Source of the DNA: Himantopus leucocephalus
Lineage: Eukaryota; Chordata; Aves; Charadriiformes; Recurvirostridae
Assembly (NCBI GenBank): GCA_003993805.1
Contig: RSEF01000005.1
Location: 37,766,119 to 37,830,118 of the forward strand
Reading direction: 5' to 3'
DNA length: 64,000 nucleotides
Shown: in pieces, positions 33,827-47,785 of the stretch
Numbering within the stretch: the first letter of the stretch is position 1
How the letters are laid out: each line of letters opens with the position of its first letter
Position numbers and translations under genes: made by a program
Notes under the pieces: model-generated
Databases searched by the model: none
Seen by the model: only the letters and a program-made list of their open reading frames with translations
Told to the model about the DNA's origin: nothing

Positions 33827-36490
33827 AAACTTGGCTGCAATTCAGGTGCAGGTTCATCCTGTAAACCCTGGGATGACCTCCAATTCCATTGTATCACTGC
33901 CTTTCATTACACTGACTCCCAAGATAGATTTTCTTTCCAAATGTGATTTGTCCATGTTGGCTTTGTGATCAGGCTGCATATGCTAGTCCTATTTCAGTGA
34001 TCATTTTGTATCGTAGCAAGGCCATTTGCTTTCATATGGATTCCTCTCCCAAGCTACCTCTTATGACCTCCCCTTCCTAAATTGGATGCTCCTGTACTAC
34101 TTATCACTGGTTCTCTTCTTTAAAGTTTTGAAGTTTCTCAGAATTCATGATAAGTCTGGTTTATCGTTTCAGAACTGTACCTGTCAGTACTCTTCTATTT
34201 TCTGTATCAAATTTAATATTTATGTGTATAATGCATAAGTTTATTGAAACTATTTTACTTTTAAAGTGACAATTTTGTTGGATTGCAGCAAAAAGAAGTC
34301 ATTAGCCCTCCTGATTCAATACATCTAAAAATTAAGCAATTAAAATAAATGGCGTTATATTTATTTAATTTTAAAATTTAATCTATGCAACACTTCAAGA
34401 AACAACTACATGGTGTTGTATATTAGGAACTGTTGACATTCTACTGAATTAAGTACAACATTTTGGGTTTTTATGCTTCTTGAGGTGGTAATGAGAAAAA
34501 AGTTTTTAAAAAATGTGTGCCTTGCTGTATTTCTTATACCATTTATTAAAAAGCTGCTTTCACAGTAAAATTATGTTGGTTTGAAAGGAGGAAATAGCAA
34601 GGTTAAGATGTGTGAATAATTTCTGTATATATGTATAACCGAGTGCAAACATTGATGTATAATGACAGTATAAAATGCTTTCATGTTTGTGATGTCCAGT
34701 GATGTGGAAAATATAAGCCTTAAAACCATTAGATTGCATGGTAATTAGAATTGGCATAATAAACATAGTTTATTGGGGAAAAAAAAAAGCAGAACTGGTG
34801 ATCTGTTTTACCTGCGTTCCAAGAACAGAGTGCTTTGTCAAAGTGCAGAAGAATATGATTTTGTTTGCAAATATTCCCTAGAGATAGGAGATTCTGTAGC
34901 TGGTGAAGATTTGTATTACCTGACTCAGAAGTAAAGAACCTTCTCACTAAAGATTCCGCAGGTCTTTTTGGCCAAACAAGGAGACACAAATATTTAATAG
35001 TTTAAGCAAGTACACTGCCAACTGCAGTGGTGGCAATGATCAACCCCACTTTTATAGCAGATCTTTTCTGTGTTTACCATTAACAGTTTGTTGTCCGTTT
35101 ACTTAAAATTTCATATTTATATTGAAAAAGCTTTATGTATATTTACATAGATACTTTTACAGTTGGCTGTTTCAATGACTTAGACTGTACATTTTAACTG
35201 TTTGTATCTTGTGCTAAAACTATATTGGGTGGCCAAAACAAGCCAGACAGCTTTAAAACCTATCTCTGCAAACATGGCATTCATCTCCTAAAAACACTAC
35301 TGGGAAGGGATGTCAGGAAAGTTCAAAGGCCAGGAATGCTCTCCCGTACCATCTTTTATCATTAGTTTTCCAAGTATGTAAATGTTTTTACAAAAAGCTT
35401 CAACATTCCTCTTCACAGTTAAAAAATGTACATTAGTTTGACAAGCTTGGCTAGTAGCTTAAAGAAACTATACTGACAAGCTGATATATTCATACAACGC
35501 TGAAGGAACAGGTATTTAAAAAAAAACCCTCATTTTTTCCAAATTATTAACAGCTTCCTATTACTGCAAGAGACAAATTATTTATCTCAATTTAAATTTC
35601 CACTGCGTAGCCTTGGGTAGGCTACGATGTGGGTAGGGCAGCAGAAACAACTCTTAGCTTAAAAAAAGTGTAAATAATAAGAAGTAATTTTTAAGAGACC
35701 CTTCTGAATCCATAAAATGTTCTGCTCTTGCATGTCTTGTATCATGTACAAATCTAATAGGTTAACCTATCATTACCTAAAATTTATAACTATATAGCTA
35801 AAGATCACTTTACTATTTTTTCAATCTTTTTTTGAATTATATATAAAGCAATTTGGATTATAACTCTTAATTTTAGTAAATTATTTACGGTAACAATTAT
35901 GTTTGTCTATAAATTATTTCAGATGTGATTTTTAAAATGTTCTTTATATGGGAATTGAATTTGGAATAATTCTTTTTTTTCTCCCTAGCATTTTCTGATT
36001 TATATTGTATTTTTTTAAACTTACTTTGACTATAGTCGTACCTTACACTATGATGACAGGAAAACTAATAAGTCAGAGGCTTTTCAGATCTGTCACCTCA
36101 CCCAACAGACTGTGCAGAACTCCATCAATTACTTGTACCATTCTATTAGGCCATTTGCCACAAATTCGCTTTTTTTCCTAGGGGAAAATAGTAGTACTTG
36201 TCAAATCAATAAGCCACATATTCATCATACAATATCTGGAATATTATATGGTCACAACTCAAATTTCTGTGGTTCCTTTCTGAGAGATGCTGAACATTTT
36301 AATTTAACTAGTATTCCCACATCTATATTATTTGGTCTCATGAGATAAAGTCATCATTTTCATAGCTGTGACGCAAGACCCGTCATTATCAACTATTTCT
36401 TTTTTTGGCATGTTTCGAAGCTTTACGCTTTTTTATTTTTCTTCTCGGAATATATTGGACTTTTTTGTCAATAAAAATTGATTTCTAAAG
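33827..36490 (+). other. AKAP6: Putative AKAP6 terminal 3'UTR exon
   Basis: This stretch begins at AAACTTGGCTGCAATTC after the candidate acceptor. It is AT-rich, shows no recognisable transposon, and contains UTR-like signals: a Pumilio-type TGTAAATA at 35669-35676, several ATTTA words, AATAAA at 34344-34349 and AATAAA at 36470-36475 preceded by a long T-rich segment. Mammalian AKAP6 mRNA has a very long 3'UTR, which agrees. There is no transcript evidence here, so exon status and the end point are inferred. Confidence 0.35.
35606..35626. other. Perfect 7-bp stem-loop
   Basis: CGTAGCC (35606-35612) pairs with GGCTACG (35620-35626) across a 7-nt loop TTGGGTA. It is GC-rich within an AT-rich region and lies inside the putative AKAP6 terminal UTR. 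Confidence 0.5.
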
Positions 36491-39400
36491 GAAAAGAAAT
36501 CCCTGATATGTGCTCTAAAGGATTTGTTCATGTCTTAGTACAAGTCATATGCTTATGGCGAAATTGTGCCTAGAACTTGCAAGACGTTCTAGTGCTAACT
36601 CCCTAAAGAAAAATATCGGTATAGTGTACAATTACACAGTGTCGATGTGCCAATATTGCCTCTAAGATCAGCCCATACATAGATTCCTGTATAGATCCTG
36701 TTCCCTGCTGGTGAAATTTTCTTGTGGTCTAGAAGCATTCTGCAAGCTTTCTGCAGCATTTTTCCCTACCTGAAGTTCCATAGGCTGCTTTTTATTCCAC
36801 ACGCTCCCTGGCTCATGCATGAACAACATCTGCAATGTGTGAGGAGGCCATTTGACAGCAATGGCCCGGACACGTGGATCTCCTTTTCCTGCCTGCTTCA
36901 CATTCCTTCCACGCAGAGCCAGAGTGCTCCAGCTCCAAGCAAAGGGAATGCACACTAACACTGGGGGTAAAAAACGTGCCTGGGACTACGATTTAGAAGA
37001 TTACGTTTGTAATCACGGTAGTTTTATATATGGATAGCCTTGTAAACCACATCCCCAGTCTTTCTCACTTAATGGTTTGCCTTTTTCCCAAGGTAAGTCA
37101 CAGAGTTCTCATGGAACAGTGCCTTTGCACCTTTGTTACAGTAAGAGAAATTTAGGCAGCATCTCTGTGTCCTTATGGTTGGTTGTGTGTTGTTCATTGT
37201 ACACATGTCTACACGTAACTTACAAACACAGGCAGAGATACTGAAATTGTTCCTGTTTGTCTCACAATAAACTCAGATAAAGAGTCGATGTCACTTAGAT
37301 GGCATCTCGACCTTCCTCCTTGGTGACAGGATCCACAGATGACATAGCCTCCCGTGTCACATATTTTAGAATTTTATTCCAATTCCCCTGTGTTGAGCAA
37401 AACAACATATTTTGACTAAAATGTATCAGGTAAAAGGGCTGCTTTTTTTTTTTTTTTCTTGAAGACATCAGGAACAATGTTGTAAATGTTCCTGTGCTGC
37501 AGCGCACAGAAGAGGGGTTATTAATGTTTAGGCCAGACCGTACTCATTCTTGGCTCAAGAGGATTAACGGGGATGTCAAGTTCTTAGCCAAGTCAATCTC
37601 CTTCACTGACAAGTTTCTACAAACTTATTCCTAATAATAGCATCACTTTGAGAGGGATTTTGGCCAACAAACGACATCTGATCTATTGCCTTCAGTGCTG
37701 TGCTTCTAATTTTTCAGACTCACCCTGTCTTTTATACCTTTTCTACCAACCTGAATCGCTTACATTTTTCATCTGACTGCTGTTTGCTCAGTAAATACAT
37801 GCTCATCCCTGATTTTAGAAATGTTTTTAAGGACTAGACCATAAATGAACTTGGCATCGCTTAGGTATGTACACTGGATGAATTCTAAGTGCTTGAGTGC
37901 TTTAAAGATGGAATTTCCTATGCAATAGCAAGTAGTATTACTTTATTTCTGGGGAGACGGGAAATTAACTAAGTTAAAAGTGAAGTTAGAATTGTATAAG
38001 TCAGTAATTTTGGTGTACAGATATTACTGGGGTATTGTTATTGTCAAACTAATTCTTAAAAATTACAGGTACAGAATTACATCACACTTGAAATGAAATG
38101 CTGTGGTATGAAAAGAACGGTTAGACAAGTAAATGTTTTTACCTCTGCCTTATATTGAGCTCATGTCTCTGTGACATCCTGGGTTTGCAAATGGAAGTGA
38201 AAATAATTTTGAGAACACATGCAATTTTTTAAAGATTTTTCTCTTTCTTGTAATTATGGTAAGGTTGTTTTAAATGCAGCAAGGATGCAGTTGTAGCATT
38301 TTCCAAAGCAACATTATGAGACTGACAGGGAAAGGGAAACAGATTTCAAGCAATGGTGGAAAAACGCAAACCGTTCTGGATGCTTTTCACTTACAGAATG
38401 AAAAAAAATCAGACTCTGGAAGAACTGATACTGAGCATCAACCATCTACCCCAAATCTATCCCTTTTTTTCAGGAGGAGTTAAATGCTATGGGAAATAAC
38501 GTGCCCTCAAGCAAGGCAGTATGGCAATTTCTCATACAGGCTACTGTGCATACATACCTGAACTTCTGCTCTGTAGCTCTTGAATCGAAAGCTTGATCCC
38601 AGAACTGCCTTCAGAGGGCATGGGCTTTGTTGTTTTGTCATAGGGAACAGACCTAAATTTGGGCTGAGAAACATCTGCCTCTAACAAGCTTGAAAATGAA
38701 GTTGCAGCAAGCAGATTTTAAATAATATACAGTGGCAGATTAAAAATTATAAAAGGAAAAGAAAACAAAAAAGCAATATTTCTGTAAATCCTTAATGGTC
38801 CCCTGCCAGTAGTTTAATCAAGAATACTCTAAGCTTGGCAGGATTATGATAGTTCTACTAACTGATCATTATTTATCCTGATGTACTGATACCAGACAGA
38901 TCTAGGTCTCTCTATAGTTTTAGCTTTACTTAAAGTAGGGCTTTTCAAAGTGCTGAAAAGATTATGGAAATGTCTTTGCAATGGTTAAAATTGTGGCATG
39001 AATCAAAAAAAACCCCCAACCCTACAGCTCTGTTGGGTTGCTGAGCATCTGTGCCAGCCCAGCTGATCAGTGATGCTTCTGGCCGTATTTTGTGAAGGCG
39101 AAGCCTTTAAAAAGCTTTTCATGCACATAGAGCTCTATTTTCCACTACTAATGTGACTACTAAAGCAAGCTTCCTCTGTAAGGGGAGTTCGCCTTAAATG
39201 AGAATATAAATATTTCTCAAACCTGTTGCTGTTCATTTTACATTTCCTGCATCTCTCATCCTCTGGTCTTCTGAGCTGAACAGTTCTCCACTTTTACCTT
39301 TTCTTCTTGCGCAATTCAACAACTAAAGGAAGGGTTTGGAAGTGACGTTTGTAACAGGCGATTTACAGGTAACGGTTTGAAAGGTGGGCAAGCGGCAGGC

Positions 39401-40087
39401 AGAACAACAGGGGCTCGGAGTGAAGAGAAAGTGGCTGGTGGATACGTAAAGCCGCAGCTGTGCCAGCTAGGCCGGAGGGAGGGTTTGGATCTGCAAATGG
39501 CATGCGGGCTGATGAGTGAAAAAGAAGAGAGAAGCAGAGGAGGAGGTGGAGCTTCAAGGATGGTTGATGGGAACTAGCTCTGGTTAAAATATTTGTAGAA
39601 TCATAGGATCTATGCTGCATTGAAACAGATTTATCTCTATTGCTAGACTTGTTATTGCAAACTGCGAAGTGATGCTATTCATGAGTACTCATTTTTCTGA
39701 ATCTGCCGTTCGGTATGCCAAGCATATCAATCAGATGTACCATTGTCAGTTAATTAACATTTGATTGCATTAAACATAGGGTGTTGAAGAGGAGGTTTCT
39801 TCTTGGAGGGGGAGGGGTATCTACGTGTGAGTTCTGTGGATGGGGAGGGATGTGTTCTTAATAATTATCGTCATTTGTGAGTAAAGTCAAATTGTAATCT
39901 GTGTGTACGTATTTCTCTGCCACTCACCACTCTTATGGCCACAGTAAGAGGGGAAGACAAAAGCAGTAAGTATATCAGCACCTTAGTCTTTAGCCATATA
40001 TCCTGCATACTGGGGTTTTGTAGGTAGAACAGCATCCGGAAATGTAAAGATCACCTTTGTCATCTTAGACAAATGCTGAAATGTGAG
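36491..40087. other. Intergenic region, nothing recognisable
   Basis: This is mixed-composition non-coding sequence downstream of the last candidate AKAP6 poly-A signal. Short open frames (for example 36668-36961 minus and 38274-38483 plus) have no recognisable similarity or splice support. No CpG island, RNA gene or clear transposon was seen. Confidence 0.5.
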
Positions 40088-40260
40088 AGGGAAGGGAAGG
40101 GAAGGGAAGGGAAGGGAAGGGAAGNNNNNNNNNNNNNNNNNNNNNNNNNNNNNNNNNNNNNNNNNNNNNNNNNNNNNNNNNNNNNNNNNNNNNNNNNNNN
40201 NNNNNNNNNNNNNNNNNNNNNNNNGGGAAGGGAAGGGAAGGGAAGGGAAGGGAAGGGAAG
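40088..40260 (+). repeat. (GGGAA)n microsatellite containing a 100-N gap
   Basis: Pentanucleotide GGGAA/GAAGG units occupy both sides of a run of exactly 100 Ns (40125-40224): seven units on the left and about seven on the right, followed by purine-rich GGAAAGGATAAAAGAAAG. The round gap size means the true repeat length is unknown. Apparent open frames across it are meaningless. Confidence 0.9.
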
Positions 40261-43200
40261 GGGAAAGGATAAAAGAAAGAAAAGGAAGAGAGGAAAGAAT
40301 GGAGGGAGGGGGGGAGGAAAAGTTGAGTTATGCCTAGAGTACATATCTATAACTATTTGATAGCATTTTGTAGCGTGACAGACATGATAGCATTCAAAAT
40401 AATGAATGGTTTGGTTAAGACAAATCTGTCTGTCTTCTTCTCCCAGCCGCATAACACCAAGTCACTCATGGAAATGGATTGGTAGTGAATTTAGACATGA
40501 TGGAAGGAGATACTGTACTCCTTTGCATGATATATAATTAATGTGTGGAATTTCATTTCTACAAGAAATTACTGAGTCAAATAGCTTAGTGGGATTGTGA
40601 AGGAGTCTAAATATAGAATAGGCAGCTGTGCTAAGATAGCAGGTTAGTTCAAACTAATGACAGTGGAGAGCAAACTTCATTCTCCTTGATGAAAGCTGTT
40701 GTCCACTGAAAGAACAGGGGAAATTTCCTAACTCGATGCAAAAATGGCCAAAGCAAGATGGAAGATTTCCGCCTTTCTTTGAGGCAATTCATAAATGGGC
40801 CACTGACAGACACAAGGCACATACAAAAAGCATAGAAAATGCCTTTGTTTCTTTTCTTTCCTCTTCATTCCCCTGTTGAGAGTGAAGATGTGAAGTCAGA
40901 AACAAATTATTTCAATTACTTGACAAGCTATTGTGCTGCAGCATAAGAAATTATCTCAAATATGATTTTGTGGATAACTGTAACCAGCTTTCCATATGCC
41001 ATATGTAACATATACATGGTTACCTAGAAGGAGTTAACTGTGATAAATTGTATTTCAATAAAGAAAACACTCATATTTCAGGCCAGTTGGTTGACAATAT
41101 TTCAGAAGAATAACCCTTCTTTAATCATATACTTTGATGGAGGAATGCTCATAAGCACATCAGCACAACTCAATTCTTTCCACGAGGACTGACATCTTAA
41201 ACTGCTCTGCACAATGAATCACCTTGTCAAATAAAGTGCGAAACAGAAAACCTGTTTTCAAACTCATCTGATATAATGACATTTGCAACAACATGTTTGA
41301 GGTGATAAACCGACAATAATAATTATATTTCTCTTAGACTTCCATTGTACTTTGAAAGTTTTATGCAATCATACGTTCTTTTCTTTTTTTTTTCCTCAAG
41401 AAAATTTTATACAAGGACTTTTACTTTATGGGTCTTTAAAACAAGCCAGGAGGGAAACCACATTTTGCATACAACTGGAATTCTGAATTTTTATATTTTC
41501 TTAGAAGAAACTATATAGTTTCAATTGCAAGCCAACTTATATATCCTCATTTGAAGATTCAGGTGGTTCTTTTAGAATATGATAAATGTTAAAATTATTT
41601 TCTTATGGTTATTCAATGGTGATCAATAATAATTTTCCTTTCCTGATTCTTATCATGACAGTAAACACCCTAATGAAATATCTCTGAATGTATTTCTTAA
41701 GCTTAGTCAAATTAAAAAGAAATTAAGAGAGTTCATGTTAATCTTAGAAATTTACATTCTAATAATTCTATTTTATCATATACTCATGAGGTTTGTGGAA
41801 GAATAAAAAAAAAGGCAGTTTCAGGAGCATCCTTGCAGTTGCTCTTGCCACTACCAGAAGAATGTTCTCACCTACTACAACTGCTATCTCTGAGCAGGGG
41901 CTGAGATTTCGTCAAAACAGATCTGCAGCTGAACCCTGGCATCTGTGAACAGGGGCAGAGGTTTCTTCCAATTCTTCTAAAAAGAAGGTGTGACGTGACA
42001 TTTTTAGAGGTATTAAAACTGTAGTTATTTAGTATCTGCAACAAACACATACAGATCTGGTGCTGTAAACAAATGGGCCTCTGGGGAAAAGCTTGACTTT
42101 CAGCACTGAATATGCGTGTTGAGCTGGAAAACAAAGGCTTAAGAACATGGGATAAACTTCCCAGGCACTCTGATGAACAGCAGCTGACAGTCTTTAATGG
42201 GAAGGACTGAAATGGCAGATCAGGTGTTTGGAAAGTAGAGTTTGATAGGTGATGTATATGAGCCAGCACATGGAGCAGAGAGGGTTTGGTGGAGCTTCTG
42301 CACAACCAAGAAAAATGTTTCTCAAGGTAGGTGTGGGCTACTAACACAATTACTGTAATGGCTACAGTTATATGCTTGAATCTAAAATGTACACAGCAAA
42401 TATATCATCTTTACAATATTATTTGCTGAAACATAGACTTGGATAAAAATGTCCTTATCTTATGCTTCATTACCAATGGGACCTCATAACAAAATGTTCA
42501 AATGAACATCTCATTTAAGTTATTTTCCCTAATGTTTTTTTTTGTGACTATATTGTTATTTTTGCCTTGCACTAAAAGTAACAATAGAGTAGGTTTTGGA
42601 AGACTATCTGTTTGTTATTACAAGGAGAAAACAAACAGCAACCCTCCAACACTTCCTCTCTACTCCTACTCACAAATAGACACGTGAAGCATTTCTCATC
42701 AGCCAAATTTAAAAAAGAAGCAAAATTACATAGCATACAGTTCTTCCTTTTATGCCCATCCACATTTAAAACCAAGTCCAAAGCCCTTAAATGTAATTTC
42801 ATTCTGGCAATGTTAGTGAACAGAAGCCAAGCTGTTCCTCCACAAGGATCCATAAATAGTGGTTCTGAAAAGGGAGCTCTTGCTGTTTCATTTACTAGTA
42901 ATGCCTGCACCATAAAGCAGGCTACAGACCCTCATTGTCTGTTTTGCTTATCAGGAAATTCTGTTCTCAGCACAGAGGATATGATTAGAATGAAAGGGGG
43001 AAAAGTTCCCTGAGTATTTCTTCCTCTGCAGTTGTGGAAAGTGGAAGTCGGATAGTGAGGTCTTGTATTCACCAGGGCAAAGCACTGTATAGATAAACAA
43101 ATAAGTTGTGACACAAGATACAAGTATGGGAAACTGGATGAGACTAGGAAATAGTGGCTTAAAAAGGAAGTATTGTTATGATGTAAAAAAATGCCACAGT

Positions 43201-46200
43201 GGCCCCATAAATAGCCAGTCTTCATGCAAGATAATTTTCCATTACACAGATGGAAACCAGAAGCAAGTAATATGAACTCATTAAAGTGCTAATAAAGTGG
43301 GATGAATCTGCCTATAGAATCAGAGGGCCAGCACCTGTTTGAAGCGTGGCAAATGATTGAAAAAAGAATTGCAGCACCTTTCCTTAGCCCAAATCCTTAA
43401 GCATGTTTATATACTGTATGTTTGAAAAAAGGCATAGTTATTTCTTTGTGCTATAGCAGTTTCAGTCAGACTATACTTCATCATATGTCAATATTTTTGG
43501 TTAAGTAACAGTCTGGCATTTTAAACACGATAAGCTTGCTATGGTGCTGCATATTGCTTACTACTTCCATACTGAACTGTTTTTTTCATTATCTCATTCT
43601 GGATATAGAAACCTGTTTCAAGGTCCAGTTAGAAATAGAAGGGTTTAAACTTAATTTATTTCATAACCAAATCTTTACATTTTACTGTTGTAAATATCTT
43701 TGGAAAAAGCAAATAATCGTTGTTTTGAATTTGAGTATTGAGTTCTATAACAAACTACATACTTGAAAGGAAATACAAATTCCTTCATTCTAAAGAAATT
43801 CTACCAGTTAAATAATACATTAACTAGATATTTTTTACATTTGCATTGCGATTTTTGATTATTGCTGCCAACACAAGATTTTGCAGAACTTAGATCCTTT
43901 TCACAAATAAAGTTGCTAAGTGCATGACAAATTGCCCTTTAGCACTGGCTAATGACAGAAACCCAGCTTATTCATAGCATACCATGTGTCCTAGAATATA
44001 AACATGAAAAAAAGTAAGTAATGACAGGAAAAGACCTTTAAATGGATCACCGGATAAATTCCCTAGATGAGATGATGGAATGGTGCCTGCATTTGAATTC
44101 CTGGCCGCTTTTGTGAGACTAAGTTTTTAATATTTTTTTAAGACAGAAAAATTGAATAGGTATTGCCCTATTAATTTGGTTTACAATCTATGCGTTAAGA
44201 GAATTTACATAGACGATGCTGAAAGGCTTAGTTTTTATTAGTGTCAAAACAAAAGCTTTAATGTTTTTATAGATTTAACACTCTGTATTTCTAGTGCTTG
44301 TATATGAACTCTGGGCAGCTGAATAATTTAGCGATTCTTAAAAGTGTGCACTTACTTTTCCTGTCCCAACCATCACTGGCCCATCTTCTCTCACCACAGC
44401 TAGACAAGCCCATACTTTTGCAGAGAACAGAAAACTCTTATCCCCCTCCCTCTTTAAAGGCACAGAAAGCTGTACGTAAATGCACTGGAGAAAGCGTAAA
44501 GAAAAGTGTGTCTCAAGAAGGGGACTAGGCTGGGGGCTCCACAGCAATAGCAGAAGAATGACTGTCTTTGCTCACGCTGGAGCAACCTTGAATTTTCTTA
44601 AAATCAAGTCCAATAAGGCCAATATCCAAGTTCTGAGGTTGCCCAGAGGAAAAGGTTTGTCAGACTATAATCTTTGTGGAAAAGTTGTTCCTTGACCTTT
44701 TTTGCCACTGTATGTCTACTGCAGCACAGGGAGGTCAAAAGTGCACTAGTTGTTAGCACCAAAGATGAAGCTTAACCAGACGCTGAGAGCAATGATTGTC
44801 AAACGGCTCCATTTGCAAGACAAGAAGTGTATCCTTAGCAGAGCAAGGGAGATGAAAGAGATTATTTTCTAGGGGTCACATTTGTTCTTCTTTTCTGACC
44901 TCTCTCAAGATTGCAAAAGAAGCGGTAAGAGTTTTCTATAGCAAAGAGGTGCTACAAAGAAAATGGGACTATGCTTTCCTCATCTCTTCTCTGCCAGTCT
45001 TCCATCCACGGTTAAGCCCTGTTCTGCCTCACTTTCTTTCTCTTTCCTAAGAGCCTAGTGAAAGCATAATAATTGAATAGAGAAATTAAAAGGACAGTTT
45101 CAAGTGCCTGTAATTTTACATTTTAAAGCCCTTCTTAGGACCTGGAAATGAGTTTGGGCTACCGTTTGGAGCTTTTGTTTCTTGTCCTCCTTCCCCCTGT
45201 TTCTGAAGTCGTTAGTAGCAGCATGGCAGCAGCACCTAGGAGCCTTAGCCATGGGTCTGTGAGGTACTGGACATATATAAGCTGTTTCTGGCTTGTATTT
45301 CCAGCCTCACTCTGATTTTTTTATTGACTATAGCTTGAAACAAACTTACCTGATTTCATTTCTGGTTCCCATACACTCAACTACATTCAAGGTCTTACAG
45401 TGTTTTGGGAAATAGAGGGAGTTGAAATGCCATCTTTATTCCATCCTTTGGTTGGCAGGCCCCGCTCCACCAGGGTACAAATACAAAATCTTGCATGAAG
45501 AGAGACTCTTTTAATAGGTACTCAGAGTTCTGAAGATACCTCTCTAAATTGCTGTAGCATCATTGCAGTATCTTAGCTGATTTTAAACTACTTCTTTGAT
45601 TCCACTTAGGAGCTGGCAAAACACATCCGAAAGTTATTCTAGGTCTAGAATGTTGAGGGTTTGAACTTGAAACAAAAAACCAAAATTTTGACCTATAACT
45701 GAATCATATATTGATAAGATGAATTATTTGTCATTCAAAATGATGTGCCTTTTTTTTTATGAGTAGTGAGTATGAAACTCATCACTTCTCAACTCTTTGA
45801 TAAAAGATCAGGATGGTGGATAAATGAAAGGGTTATTATAAAGCACAGTGTGAAGTAGTTACTGATTTTCGTGCTTCTCTACTGTGACCTAAAAATCAAG
45901 TTTGACCTAATTTTTGAAGATCAAGGAGGGGGAAAAGGGAAATTCTATGCAGACGTAACTTGGAAATATGTTTCAAAGCAATTGACTGGAAAGATGGAAT
46001 AAAATTCTAAGTTACCACAAAAAAATAGATATTGATTAAATTTTTGAATACTCACATCTTGACAGAGTAGTTAACAAACCAAGTGTCACTTGATAAACAT
46101 CCCCATAGTGGGAGGCTCAAATTATGGCCAAACACTTCAAAGCTATGCAAAAATTTAAAAAAATGCAGTAAGCTGGTAGGATATAAGGCTAAGAAAAGAG

Positions 46201-47589
46201 AAGAAATTCTGACAGTAATGGGCTACATTGTTTAGCTTCAAATGTTTCATGTACCTTTGCAAAGCTCTCTTTCACAGCAATGGATTCTGTGCCTATTTTT
46301 CTTATGACTTTAATTTATGTTTTACTGTCAGTCATCAGTGTTTGTTTAACACGTGGAAAAGTTCTATTTCAACATTCCTTCAAGCTACTTGGCTCAACTT
46401 GCTATCCATTGGGTGCCTCGGAGGATAAATTATTGAAATCTAAGCAGATTAATACCTCATGCTTATTCCCATGGTTAATGCACAATTTTGCAGTTGGAAT
46501 AAGACTTTTAAGCCAAAACTTTAAGCGATGGAAAATTTTGCCTGCCTTATAAAGTAAACAGGTTCAAGTTGCCTTTTGAGTTTGGGAGGAGTCCTTAAGA
46601 ATCCCTTGATGTGGGAGGAATGGGCTCGTCGCCCCTGTGAGCCCATTGAGCAGCTTTTCCTTAACTAAAACTCAAGCAGGCCGATTCCCTAGTTAAAAGC
46701 ACAACCTAGGAACGGAGGAGATCTTTGATGGTATATCGTCTTGTTCTTGAACATCTTCACATCACGTAATGTTCTTCTGAAGTGAATAAAACACCATCCT
46801 TAATGGGACAAAACCGTCACTACTTTATTCCAATTTCTGGGCCTGCTTCAAAACATTGAGTTCCTGATTGTTAGAAACTTTCTTCTAATTTATTTTATTT
46901 TCTACAAACGAGAATCTTTACCAACAAGATACTGATGACAGCTATTATATATAAAGTATTTTATAGCTAAGACATATACATACAAAGATATAAACAAGAC
47001 AACTTTCTATCTTGTTTAATCAAAGATACTAAATGGATGTTAAATGTCTTCAGTCTTGTAGGTGCCACATTTCCTTGATTCTATTAACACTTGCCCTCTC
47101 TAACAATTGTGCCCTACTTCTTCCTGTCAACAGCAGCTTTTTGTCTCACTGCTTATAATTCACATTAAAAGCTCTTAAGTTATGGCATTCAATATCAAGG
47201 CTGACAAAAGAACAGTCTGTCTTTCCCTTATCCTAGATAGGTGTCTTCTAAGAAGCGTTAGAATTTCATAGTACACCTCCCCCAATGTCTTAACCCCCTC
47301 TATAAATACTCTCTCATTTCACTTTAAGCAAACAAGGGGAAAAATAACAAAAATTGAACCAAGATGTGAATAGAGAAATACATCCGGCAGTACTGTTGTA
47401 GGCACTGTTGGTTCCCTCTCCACCCACTGCAGCCCTAAAACCAAGAAAGAACATGGTGATCCAGAGCAAAATAACTGAATGTAGGTCTCCAAATTTGGGG
47501 ATCTCAATCCATATCTGACTCTTGAAACAAAAGAGTTGTTTTTCAGAAATTCTGATTAGCCCCTATTTAAATGAAAGCTTTCAAATTAG

Positions 47590-47660
47590 GCCATGTAGAT
47601 TGAATTTAGACTTCTAAACCTGAAATACCTAATTTAGGTGCCCAAAGTCATTAAATCTGA
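47590..47660. repeat. Possible ancient repeat relic (TTTAGGTGCC type)
   Basis: AATACCTAATTTAGGTGCCCAAAG contains an inverted CCTAA/TTAGG core of a kind found in old sauropsid interspersed repeats. A related phrase, ACTTTAGGTGCCTAAGAC, occurs near 59411. Recognition is weak and by eye. Confidence 0.25.
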
Positions 47661-47763
47661 TGATCTGAACGCTTTGTAGAGCTGTCAGAAAACTTCTAAG
47701 TATCAAGGGCAATATTAAATATAGCTTTTAACAGAAAAAATGACCTGTGGCCCTGCCTCTCCT

Positions 47764-47785
47764 GTTCTCTCTCTCTCTCTCTTTC
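47764..47785 (+). repeat. (CT)n dinucleotide repeat
   Basis: About nine CT units (TTCTCTCTCTCTCTCTC) are followed by TTTCTACAC. It is a simple pyrimidine microsatellite. Confidence 0.8.

Noticed and set aside
39595..39625. Minus-oriented CR1 tail (TAGAATCATAGGATC)
   Set aside because: Only a short stretch resembles the tail and the adjoining CR1 body is absent.
40073..40452. Open frames crossing the 100-N gap
   Set aside because: The frames consist of microsatellite translation plus unknown residues and are an artefact of the gap.
41868..42347. 159-codon minus-strand open frame, the longest outside AKAP6
   Set aside because: No domain, no signal or membrane pattern that stands out, no splice signals in register, and Ser/Cys/Leu-rich composition typical of chance frames.
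42612..43013. 133-codon plus-strand open frame overlapping minus-strand frames
   Set aside because: No recognisable protein features; overlapping frames on both strands suggest a stop-poor patch and not a gene.
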